Origin: Corynebacterium sp. sy039
GTDB lineage: Bacteria; Actinomycetota; Actinomycetes; Mycobacteriales; Mycobacteriaceae
NCBI RefSeq assembly: GCF_007904105.1
Contig: NZ_CP042325.1
Location: forward strand, 124,001-188,000
Direction: 5' to 3'
Length of the DNA: 64,000 bases
The notes beneath the pieces are model-generated. The model made no database searches and was not told the DNA's origin. It saw only the letters and a list, made by a program, of their open reading frames with translations. Positions 17,291-25,262 of this stretch are shown piece after piece; position 1 is the stretch's first letter, and every line of letters begins with the position of its first letter. Position numbers and translations under genes: made by a program.

Positions 17291-17317
17291 CCTACCTAGG
17301 TAGGAGTAAAAGATAAT
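17291..17317 (+). promoter_or_regulatory. Response-regulator promoter with perfect palindrome
   Basis: CCTACCTAGGTAGG (17291-17304) is a perfect 14-bp palindrome overlapping the place of the -35 element of a promoter with -10 GATAAT (17312-17317). Its position suggests an operator, perhaps for autoregulation by the LuxR-type protein encoded at 17341. Confidence 0.5.
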
Positions 17318-17340
17318 GGTCACCAAGTACAGTAAGAAAC

Positions 17341-17994
17341 GTGTCTATCCGTATTATGCTTGCCGACGACCAACCGCTTCTTGTGAGTGCGCTGAAAACT
17401 ATCTTGAACTCTCAAGAGGACATGGAGGTTGTAGCTACAGCACATGATGGTGATCAAGCTATTTCCTGTGCGCAACGCTACAATCTTGATCTTGCAATTT
17501 TGGATATTCGGATGCCGCATTGTGATGGGCTAAGCGCACTACGAGAAATACTTGCTCTTGAGAGGGGAATAAAAGTGCTGATGCTTACTACTTTCAATGA
17601 GCCTCGTGATGTAGAAACTGCCTTGCGGCTGGGTGCACATGGTTTTTTGCTTAAAGATGCCGATCCTGCGGAGTTAATTTCTGGAGTACGCGCTGTGGCG
17701 CGTGGTGAATCAGTTTTGTCTTCTGGAGTTACTGGTACGGTGCTTGAGTCCTGGCGTGCAGTGTTGACTCAGGGAGAACTATCTAGTCAGGCACGCCAAG
17801 GATTAAATATGCTGACACCTCGCGAAGTGGAAGTGCTTAAACTTATTGAACTAGGTCATACAAACCCAGAGATAGCAGAAAAACTGTTTATCTCTGGGGC
17901 GACGGTTAAAACGCACGTCTCAAATTTATTGGCAAAGTTGCATTGTCGTGACCGTGTAGCTTTAGTGCTGCTAGCGCAGAAAGCGAGGCTCTAA
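17341..17994 (+). CDS. LuxR/NarL-family response regulator
   Basis: A 217-residue response regulator starting at GTG 17341. The receiver domain has the acidic pair Asp9-Asp10, the phosphorylation site Asp55 in LAILDIRMP, and the conserved lysine in FLLKDADP. The C-terminal LuxR helix-turn-helix includes LTPREVEVLKLIELGHTNPE and VKTHVSNLLAKLHCRDR. The likely partner is the kinase at 15722-16771. The last four bases overlap the convergent DUF3500 gene. A palindrome sits over its promoter. Confidence 0.9.
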   Translation: MSIRIMLADDQPLLVSALKTILNSQEDMEVVATAHDGDQAISCAQRYNLDLAILDIRMPHCDGLSALREILALERGIKVLMLTTFNEPRDVETALRLGAHGFLLKDADPAELISGVRAVARGESVLSSGVTGTVLESWRAVLTQGELSSQARQGLNMLTPREVEVLKLIELGHTNPEIAEKLFISGATVKTHVSNLLAKLHCRDRVALVLLAQKARL

Positions 17995-19382
17995 ATGCTG
18001 CTGCCAGAGTTATTAGTTCTTCCAGGAGTGCCCATCGGTGGTGTCCCTTGTGGTGGTTTTCTATCCATCACACTTGCTTCACTTTCACTGCCTGATTCAC
18101 TTGGTTTACGTAGCGCTCCGGTCGCGTCACTTGGTTCGCCTTGGGTACCTGAATCGCCCGAACCGCTAGTTCCGCCAGATCCACCCGGTCCTCCTTGACC
18201 ACCAGGGCCACCGGCTCCACCGGGACCATTACTTTCTTTCTGGGTGGCAGAGTTAGCGTAGTCATTGGTCGGATCACGGTAAATAGTGTGCACATGGCCC
18301 CAACCAGAGGTAATCACGCCTTCCACATCAGCACCGGCTGAACCATTCTGGCAAGCAAACTCAATATAAACCTTTGGACCACTAATCTGGAAATAAATAC
18401 CCTCTCCACTATTCATGTCATAAGTAGTAGCACCTGACCAGTTGATATAGGTGTCATCTAATGTTTGGCGAATAGTCTCTAACTGCTTGGATGTGGTTTC
18501 TTCATCAGCAAGCCCCACCCACTGCGCCACGACGTCGAGAAGCAAATCCTTTTGCGCATCAGTCAAATCGGAACCTTTAATACCAGTGCCCGTTGGGTAA
18601 TCACAGGTACTACCCGGTGCACATTTCATCGCTGCGACTTCTTCGCCCTGGTAGAGCTTGGATTTCTGGTCGTCGTTCAAGCTGTTATAGAAAGCAAAAG
18701 CGGCAGCATAGGTCTTATCCATAGGTTTGACAGTCTCACCCTTATCATTGACGAACTCGGCGGGCTGGGTGCCAAGGTGCGTGGGCGCAAAGGTGAGCGT
18801 GTCCTTGTTCATGGTGGCGTTAATGCCCAGGTGGTGACCACCAAACTGGAGAGTCCAAGCACTAGAATCACTAGGGTTTCCGTAGAAACCAATGTAATAC
18901 TGACCAAGGGAATCCTCTGTGGAGTTGCTGTTGTCCAGCAGGTACTGATCACCTTCCATGATTGCTGTGACCTGGGCGTAGGCGTCGTCGTTGAGGAGAG
19001 CTTTGAGGACGTTCAAGGCTGCGGTGCGTTGTTCATCGTTGAGATCTTTGAGGTTGATACCAGCGCGCTGTACGAAAGTTACCGGGAAGTTTGACCAGGT
19101 AATTGTTTTGTCCTCATCGGTATAATCCTTGAGAATGGTGTTCTTCTGTTCCTCAGAAAGGGTGTTCAGGAACTCTTGTGCTGCAGCCGCGGTGTCTTTG
19201 ATTGTTTGGGTAGTGGTAGTTGCGTCGGCGGTTGCATCTTGACTAGAAGCAGAAGAGGTACTCGTAGCTGTTGTACTAGTTGCGAGAGCCTGAGCGGATT
19301 CAGATTGAGAGCAAGCACTCAACGCTAGACCAGCAATAACGACAGTGGACACAAAAGGAAGGAAAATTTTTCTATTTCTCAT
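17991..19382 (-). CDS. DUF3500 lipoprotein
   Basis: An exported lipoprotein. From MRNRK at 19382 the signal peptide ends in the lipobox LALSAC with Cys24; the longer frame to 19403 would give a less usual signal. A Ser/Thr/Ala-rich linker follows, then a domain ending in the DUF3500-like block PKVYIEFACQNG ... GHVHTIYRDPTNDYA. The C-terminus is low complexity: Gly/Pro-rich repeats of the GGPGGQGGPGG kind and a Ser/Glu-rich tail. The function of DUF3500 is not known to me. It converges on the response regulator and may be one of its targets, which is speculation. Confidence 0.75.
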   Translation of the reverse strand: MRNRKIFLPFVSTVVIAGLALSACSQSESAQALATSTTATSTSSASSQDATADATTTTQTIKDTAAAAQEFLNTLSEEQKNTILKDYTDEDKTITWSNFPVTFVQRAGINLKDLNDEQRTAALNVLKALLNDDAYAQVTAIMEGDQYLLDNSNSTEDSLGQYYIGFYGNPSDSSAWTLQFGGHHLGINATMNKDTLTFAPTHLGTQPAEFVNDKGETVKPMDKTYAAAFAFYNSLNDDQKSKLYQGEEVAAMKCAPGSTCDYPTGTGIKGSDLTDAQKDLLLDVVAQWVGLADEETTSKQLETIRQTLDDTYINWSGATTYDMNSGEGIYFQISGPKVYIEFACQNGSAGADVEGVITSGWGHVHTIYRDPTNDYANSATQKESNGPGGAGGPGGQGGPGGSGGTSGSGDSGTQGEPSDATGALRKPSESGSESEASVMDRKPPQGTPPMGTPGRTNNSGSSI

Positions 19383-19638
19383 GACCATCAAGTTACAAAT
19401 CATTTCTGTGGATAACCTGATATGTCACTGCGTATCACTGGTGTAAAGATACTGAGTTTACTGATTAAACATCAGGAAACTCTCAGCTAACCCTGTGGGA
19501 TAAAGTTCCATATACCGTACCTATTGCGCTCATCAGCCGCACGGGAAAGTCTAGAGCTAGAAGAACAAAGGAATGGCGTCGAATAGCTAATAACTGACCC
19601 ATTCCTTATGCTGTCCTATACTATGTGCTCAATGTTGC

Positions 19639-21000
19639 TTAGCTCGCAGCAGCAACTGCCTTAAAAGCCTGGTCAAGATCCGCAAGAATATCCTTAATAT
19701 CCTCAATACCCACAGATAAACGGATAGTTGCCTGGTTAATTCCGGCAGAAGCAAGCCCAGCCTCATCAGACTGTGAATGTGTGGTGGTTGCAGGATGCAC
19801 GACGAGCGAGCGCACATCTCCCACATTCGCAAGATTCGAGTGCAAACGCAAAGCGTCAATAAACTTCCAGGCCGTTTCACGAGCAGCATCGCTATCAGCA
19901 GAACCTGTGATTTTCTCAGCGTCCAGGTCAAAAGAGAGCACAGATCCGGTGTATTCCAACCCCAACTTTTCTTTCACCGCATACCAAGGGGAAGAAGAAA
20001 GACCAGCATAATTAACCTTTTTCACCAATTCATGCCCATCAAGGAAAGCGGCAACCTGCGCTGCATTTTCATTATGACGACGCACCCGCAAAGACAAAGT
20101 ATCCAATCCCTGAGCTGTCACCCAAGCGTTAAAAGCAGAGGCTGTGGCGCCGGTATCTCGCAAAAGACCAACTCTGGCTTTGAGACCAAAGGCAGCTTCA
20201 CCGAGGTCAGCATATTTCAACCCGTGATAGGCAGGGTCAGGGGTGACAAAATCAGGGAAAATAGGCTCACCGGTCTTAGGGTTGGTGACAGTCCAATCAA
20301 AACTACCCCCATCAATGAGCGCACCAGCCAATCCGGAGCCATTACCGGTGTAGAACTTCGTAAGGGAAGCAACGACAATATCAGCACCATGTTCTAGCGG
20401 ACGCACAAGAGCTGCGGTGGCAAGAGTGTTGTCCACAATCAAAGGAACATTATTGCGGTGGGCAACCTCTGCCACAGCAGGAATATCAAGAATATCTGCC
20501 TGGGGGTTAGCAAAAGTTTCACCATAAAAAGCCACAGTATTGTCTTGCACTGCTGCCTGCCAAGATTCTGGATCATCAGGATTATCCACAAAAGTGGTGG
20601 TGATTCCTAAGCGGGCTAGAGTTACCGAAAAGAGGGTTTCGGTTCCACCATAAAGCCTGGGGGAGGCAACAATATGGGAGCCTGCGCGCGCAAGGTTGAG
20701 GATCGCTGCTGTTTCTGCTGCCTGTCCAGAAGCAAACAGAACAGTATGCACTCCGCCCTCCAAAGAATTGATGCGATTTTCGACGGCTTCCACGGTTGGG
20801 TTGGTCAGTCGTGAATATACTGGGCCTGCATCTTCCAAGGCGAAGCGCTGTTTGGCGTGTTCTGCGGAGTTGAACACATAGGAGGAGGTGTTGTAGATAG
20901 GGAGATTACGGGCACCTGTAGGATCTACTGGCTGACCTGCGTGTATTTGTCGTGTATCGAATCCCCATTGGGTTGTATCTGTGTTGTCATAAGAAGTCAT
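19639..21000 (-). CDS. metY: O-acetylhomoserine sulfhydrylase
   Basis: A 453-residue PLP enzyme of the Cys/Met metabolism family. It condenses O-acetylhomoserine with sulfide to homocysteine in the cytoplasm. Visible marks are the N-terminal FDTRQIHAGQ, the substrate loop YSRLTNPT and the PLP lysine in ASLTKFYTG (Lys215). Length fits MetY rather than the shorter MetB. An almost perfect McbR operator lies 14-29 bases before the ATG, so repression by McbR, as in C. glutamicum, is expected. The metX partner is not adjacent here. Confidence 0.92.
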   Translation of the reverse strand: MTSYDNTDTTQWGFDTRQIHAGQPVDPTGARNLPIYNTSSYVFNSAEHAKQRFALEDAGPVYSRLTNPTVEAVENRINSLEGGVHTVLFASGQAAETAAILNLARAGSHIVASPRLYGGTETLFSVTLARLGITTTFVDNPDDPESWQAAVQDNTVAFYGETFANPQADILDIPAVAEVAHRNNVPLIVDNTLATAALVRPLEHGADIVVASLTKFYTGNGSGLAGALIDGGSFDWTVTNPKTGEPIFPDFVTPDPAYHGLKYADLGEAAFGLKARVGLLRDTGATASAFNAWVTAQGLDTLSLRVRRHNENAAQVAAFLDGHELVKKVNYAGLSSSPWYAVKEKLGLEYTGSVLSFDLDAEKITGSADSDAARETAWKFIDALRLHSNLANVGDVRSLVVHPATTTHSQSDEAGLASAGINQATIRLSVGIEDIKDILADLDQAFKAVAAAS

Positions 21001-21013
21001 GGTTCGACAATAA

Positions 21014-21029
21014 TAGACAGAGCAGTCTG
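21014..21029 (-). promoter_or_regulatory. McbR box of metY
   Basis: TAGAC-AGAGCA-GTCTG matches the published C. glutamicum McbR operator TAGAC-N6-GTCTA with one mismatch. It lies immediately before metY, a classical McbR target. Confidence 0.7.
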
Positions 21030-21128
21030 CAATAAAGAAAAGGTGAATATATACCGTTTTTCATGCAGAAATAATAAAATAAGCCCCTGATATACATAAT
21101 AAAAACCTTTTCCATATACACTATAGGT

Positions 21129-21692
21129 GTGTTGCTATCCGATAAAGATATTCGTAAAGCTATTACTCAAGGCGATCTTGGTATTGAACCTTTCGACGAA
21201 GCGCTTATCCAGCCTTCAAGCATTGACGTACGCATGGATAGATTTTTCCGTGTCTTTAATAACTCCAAGTACACCCACATTGACCCTAAAGAGCAGCAAG
21301 ACGAGCTCACCAGCCTGGTAGAAGTCGCAGAAGATGAGCCTTTTGTGCTACACCCAGGCGAGTTTGTTCTGGGCTCTACCTTGGAAAAGTTTAGTTTGGC
21401 GTCGAACCTAGCAGGCAGGTTGGAAGGAAAATCATCCTTGGGGCGCTTAGGGTTGCTCACGCACTCCACGGCTGGGTTTATCGATCCTGGTTTTAGCGGC
21501 TATATCACCTTGGAATTGTCCAATGTTGCCAATCTGCCCATCACACTATGGCCAGGTATGAAAGTGGGGCAGTTGGCACTATTCCAGATGACCTCGCCAG
21601 CAGAAGTGCCTTATGGTTCTGGGGTATTAGGCTCGAAATATCAAGGACAGCGTGGACCTACCCCGTCGAAAGCCTACTTAAACTTCCGTTAA
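21129..21692 (+). CDS. dcd: dCTP deaminase
   Basis: A 187-residue trimeric dCTP deaminase of the Dcd/Dut fold. It deaminates dCTP to dUTP, and actinobacterial members may also hydrolyse the product to dUMP. Key motifs are [13 protein letters not shown] (97-109), the substrate-binding [11 protein letters not shown] and the catalytic Glu129 in ITLEL. Start GTG 21129 has a -10-like TATACA at 21115-21120 and no Shine-Dalgarno, suggesting a leaderless message. udgA follows after 56 bases. Confidence 0.93.
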   Translation: MLLSDKDIRKAITQGDLGIEPFDEALIQPSSIDVRMDRFFRVFNNSKYTHIDPKEQQDELTSLVEVAEDEPFVLHPGEFVLGSTLEKFSLASNLAGRLEGKSSLGRLGLLTHSTAGFIDPGFSGYITLELSNVANLPITLWPGMKVGQLALFQMTSPAEVPYGSGVLGSKYQGQRGPTPSKAYLNFR

Positions 21693-21748
21693 ACGCTTTT
21701 TAGATTTTATTTGCCCCGTGTTCATATGTGTCCACTAGGTTCAATGCT

Positions 21749-23071
21749 ATGCGGATGAGTGTTATTGGCACCGGCTATCTTGGTGCAACCCATGCAGCGT
21801 GCATGGCAGAACTTGGACATGATGTACTTGGCGTTGACGTCGATAAGCGCAAAATCGATTTGCTTTCCTCTGGTCAGGCTCCTTTTTACGAGCCAGGTCT
21901 ACCCGAGGTACTCCAGCGCAATATCGACGCCAACCACTTGGCTTTTAGCACCAACTATGCTGATGCTGCCGACCATGCGCATGTGCATTTTCTCTGCGTG
22001 GGTACCCCGCAACAACGTGGTTCATATGCCGCCGATATGCGTTATGTGCGGGGGGTAATTGAGGAACTTGTGCCGCTTCTTGAGGGTGAACACATAATCT
22101 TTGGTAAATCCACAGTCCCGGTTGGCACTGCTGCGGGTCTGCAAGAGCTTGCTGATTCTTTATCACGACCTGGTACCCGAGTGGAAATCGCCTGGAATCC
22201 AGAGTTTTTGCGTGAAGGCTATGCAGTGCATGACACCATTAGCCCTGACCGCATTGTCATTGGTTGCTCGCAATCTAATTCTGGGGTCGTGGAATGCGCT
22301 CAAGAAATCTACGCCACGCCCATTTCGCGCGGCACTCCATTCCTGGTCACCGACCTTGCCACTGCTGAATTAGTGAAAGTGAGCGCCAATGCTTTCTTAG
22401 CAACCAAAATCTCTTTCATTAACGCAGTAAGTGAGGTCTGTGAAGCAGCAGGAGCAGATGTTACGCTCTTAGCAGACGCTATCGGCTACGACGAAAGAAT
22501 CGGACACAAATTCCTCGGTGCTGGTCTGGGATTTGGTGGCGGTTGCCTCCCCAAAGATATTCGTGCCTTTATGGCACGCGCTGGTGAGCTAGGTGCGAAT
22601 GAAGCCTTGACCTTTTTGCGTGAGGTAGACGCAATCAATATGCGCAGACGCGAACACTTGGTTGCGCTAGCTAAGAAAACTGCTGGTGGCTCGCTTATCG
22701 GCAAGAATGTTACTGTCCTTGGATGTGCCTTTAAGCCTAATTCTGATGATGTGCGTGACTCACCAGCGTTGAGTGTGGCAGGTTCGCTCTCGTTACATGG
22801 TGCTCAAACAACTGTGTATGATCCACAAGCTATGGATAATGCGCGTGCAGTTTTCCCAACCCTGACCTATGCCGACAGCACTCTAACAGCACTAGAAGAT
22901 GCGGATTTGGTTATTTTAGCCACAGAATGGCAAGAGTTCCGTGATCTTGACCCTGTGCAAGTAGGTGCCTTGGTGCGCACCAAAGCAATTATTGATGGCA
23001 GAAATGTGCTTGACCCTAAGCAATGGCAAGCAGCAGGATGGACATACAAAGCACTCGGACGCAGCCTCTAG
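21749..23071 (+). CDS. udgA: UDP-glucose 6-dehydrogenase
   Basis: About 440 residues from ATG 21749, chosen because MRMSVIGTGYLG places the NAD-binding GTGYLG motif at the very N-terminus (the frame stays open to GTG 21728). It oxidises UDP-glucose to UDP-glucuronate using two NAD. The catalytic Cys266 lies in GFGGGCLPKD. The C-terminal UDP-binding domain (VLGCAFKPNSDDVRDSP) is complete. It provides precursors for cell-surface glycans. A long hairpin overlaps the stop. Confidence 0.9.
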   Translation: MRMSVIGTGYLGATHAACMAELGHDVLGVDVDKRKIDLLSSGQAPFYEPGLPEVLQRNIDANHLAFSTNYADAADHAHVHFLCVGTPQQRGSYAADMRYVRGVIEELVPLLEGEHIIFGKSTVPVGTAAGLQELADSLSRPGTRVEIAWNPEFLREGYAVHDTISPDRIVIGCSQSNSGVVECAQEIYATPISRGTPFLVTDLATAELVKVSANAFLATKISFINAVSEVCEAAGADVTLLADAIGYDERIGHKFLGAGLGFGGGCLPKDIRAFMARAGELGANEALTFLREVDAINMRRREHLVALAKKTAGGSLIGKNVTVLGCAFKPNSDDVRDSPALSVAGSLSLHGAQTTVYDPQAMDNARAVFPTLTYADSTLTALEDADLVILATEWQEFRDLDPVQVGALVRTKAIIDGRNVLDPKQWQAAGWTYKALGRSL

Positions 23072-23107
23072 TAGTGCTGAGAGTCCACAGACTCTCAGCA
23101 CTACTAG
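23068..23107 (+). terminator. Perfect 17-bp hairpin overlapping udgA stop
   Basis: CTAGTAGTGCTGAGAGT (23068-23084) is followed by the loop CCACAG and the exact complement (23091-23107). No T tract follows on either strand, so it may be a transcript-end stabiliser as much as a terminator. Confidence 0.55.
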
Positions 23108-23151
23108 AAGAAGGAGAGATATTTGCGCAGCTATCTTCAGTATCTCTCTAG

Positions 23152-24423
23152 CTATTGTTTATAGCTGGATAAGAAGTTACCGATTCTTTCGATAGCTTCG
23201 CTTAGTTCGCTTGCCCAAGGCAAGAACACTAATCGGAAATGATCCGGTTTTTTCCAATTAAAACCGGTGCCTTGGACAAGCAAAATCTTTTCCGAACGCA
23301 ACAGATCGAGCATGAGCTGAGTGTCGTCGTGAATGTCATAATAATTCTGATCAATTTTAGGAAAAGCATAGAGTGCCCCTTGGGGTTTCACGCAGCTAAT
23401 TCCTGGAATAGCATTGAGTCCTTCATACGCGACATCACGTTGTACTCGTAATCTACCACCTGCTCGGGTGAGGTCATAGATAGACTGGCGTCCGCCCAAA
23501 GCGGTTTGGATAGCGTGCTGAGCAGGAACATTTGGGCATAGTCGGGTGCCAGCCAAGAGGTCAATTCCCTCAATGAACCCACGGGCATAGTGCTTTGGCC
23601 CGGTAATAATCATCCAACCAGCACGGAATCCTGCGACGCGGTATGCCTTGGACAAGCCATTGTAGGTAATGCAGAGAACGTCGTGAGCTAGGCTGGCAAT
23701 GGACGTATGTACGGCATCGTCGAAAAGAATCCGGTCGTAAATCTCATCAGCCAGAATGAGTAAGTCGTGTTCTCTAGCAATATCGACGATTTGCTTGAGC
23801 AATTCCTCTGAATAAACAACACCCGTAGGATTATTGGGATTGATGACCACAATTGCTTTGGTTTTCTCAGTGACCTTAGCTTTGATGTCTTCAATGTCGG
23901 GGAACCAGTTATTTTCCTCATCGCAATGATAATGCACAGGCTTGCCGCCGGCCAGGGAGGTAGCCGCGGTCCACAAAGGATAGTCAGGGGCAGGGATGAG
24001 CACTTCGTCTCCGTCGTTAAGCAGTGCTTGAGTGGTTACCGTAATGAGCTCAGAAACACCATTGCCCAGGTAGACATCATTGACATCGAAATGCGGGAAA
24101 TTTGGGGTCATCTCATAGCGCGTGACAATTGCACGTCGAGCAGAAATAATGCCTTTGGAGGAAGAGTAGCCTTGTGCCGTGGGGAGTGAGGCAATCATAT
24201 CGCGCACAATGACATCGGGAGCCTCAAAACCGAAAATAGCAGGATTGCCAGTATTGAGCTTAAGGATACGGTGTCCGTCGAGTTCGAGACGCTCAGCCTC
24301 TGCCGCAACTGGTCCACGAATCTCGTAGAGCACATCCTTCATTTTGTCTGATTGATCGAAGGTACGACGCGGGCGTTTTTTAGCAGGAGCAGTGGCGTTA
24401 GGGGCAGTTTTTTTCTCAGTCAT
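23152..24423 (-). CDS. alaT: Alanine aminotransferase (AlaT-like)
   Basis: A 423-residue class I/II aminotransferase. The fold-type I marks are present: NPNNPTG (195-201), ADEIYD and the PLP lysine in YNGLSKAYR (Lys259). The N-terminal extension (about residues 1-25) is basic and Ala/Pro-rich. Similarity in layout to C. glutamicum AlaT supports pyruvate/glutamate-alanine transamination as the main reaction. It is convergent with udgA and separated from it by the hairpin. Assignment to AlaT rather than another aminotransferase is from recognition, not a search. Confidence 0.82.
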   Translation of the reverse strand: MTEKKTAPNATAPAKKRPRRTFDQSDKMKDVLYEIRGPVAAEAERLELDGHRILKLNTGNPAIFGFEAPDVIVRDMIASLPTAQGYSSSKGIISARRAIVTRYEMTPNFPHFDVNDVYLGNGVSELITVTTQALLNDGDEVLIPAPDYPLWTAATSLAGGKPVHYHCDEENNWFPDIEDIKAKVTEKTKAIVVINPNNPTGVVYSEELLKQIVDIAREHDLLILADEIYDRILFDDAVHTSIASLAHDVLCITYNGLSKAYRVAGFRAGWMIITGPKHYARGFIEGIDLLAGTRLCPNVPAQHAIQTALGGRQSIYDLTRAGGRLRVQRDVAYEGLNAIPGISCVKPQGALYAFPKIDQNYYDIHDDTQLMLDLLRSEKILLVQGTGFNWKKPDHFRLVFLPWASELSEAIERIGNFLSSYKQ

Positions 24424-24515
24424 TTTATTACTATAGCCCCTTACGCTAGGAAAAGCACAGAATACAGTGCACAGAGCAATCCTTGGGAAAGGATGAAAAG
24501 GGAAAGAATACGCCT

Positions 24516-25133
24516 TTAACGCTTAAAACGGGTGATAGCGTCATCCGCCCAATCAAGAACCTGATGTTTGAGCTCATTACGACGCTGTTGCAATAAAGCA
24601 CGCTGCTGTGCCTGCTGCTGTTGATGCTGCATCCGCATCAGTGCAAGTTGATTGCGTTGTTGCGCAGCAATTGCCCGAGTGCGCTGACGCTCAAGCTGCT
24701 GAAGCGAAGGCGTGTACCAAGAATCTGGACCAATGCGCATAATGTAGAGCAGAATAATAACCGCAGGTAGGAATGCCAATGGTAGGGGATCGTTGAGATA
24801 CAGACTATAAAAAGTGGCACCCAAAGCACTAAGACAGCTTAGACCTGCACGGATTCTTCTTCCTGAAACACGTAGCTCATTAATTTCCGATTCAGTATAA
24901 GTACGCTCTGGAGTAGCTGCCTGGATATCCATAGGTGGGCTACTTGGTGCTGGTAAATCACTAAACACAGCAAGTAAATCTGAATACAGCACTGCTTGGA
25001 TTACCTGATCGACACGTTGTTCGTAGGCGTCAAGACTCAGGCGCCCCTCAGAACAATGCGTAGTTAATTGGTCAATGGCGTGTTCACGCTCTGCATCACT
25101 AATACGATAATCAGAAAAGTTGGGATTGCTCAT
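24516..25133 (-). CDS. DUF1707 membrane protein with Gln-rich tail
   Basis: About 205 residues from MSNPNFSDYR at 25133. That start is preferred because a -10-like TATTAT lies nine bases upstream (leaderless). Residues 8-60 form the actinobacterial DUF1707 domain (ISDAEREHAIDQLTTHCSEGRLSLDAYEQRV). Two hydrophobic helices follow (GLSCLSALGATFYSLYL and PLAFLPAVIILLYIM), then a Gln/Arg-rich, probably coiled-coil tail ending in a short basic stretch. DUF1707 function is not established. It lies downstream of the Fe-S reductase. Confidence 0.75.
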   Translation of the reverse strand: MSNPNFSDYRISDAEREHAIDQLTTHCSEGRLSLDAYEQRVDQVIQAVLYSDLLAVFSDLPAPSSPPMDIQAATPERTYTESEINELRVSGRRIRAGLSCLSALGATFYSLYLNDPLPLAFLPAVIILLYIMRIGPDSWYTPSLQQLERQRTRAIAAQQRNQLALMRMQHQQQQAQQRALLQQRRNELKHQVLDWADDAITRFKR

Positions 25134-25262
25134 ACCGTTCCATAATAGTGGACGCAAGCCCATTGAGCTAGGGAAATTTTTATCCTCAACGAGGAATTGG
25201 TGTGCGTCGAAAGTTTTTTAACTGCCCATTATGCTTTTCGACGCTCACCGCTGGCCCAAACA

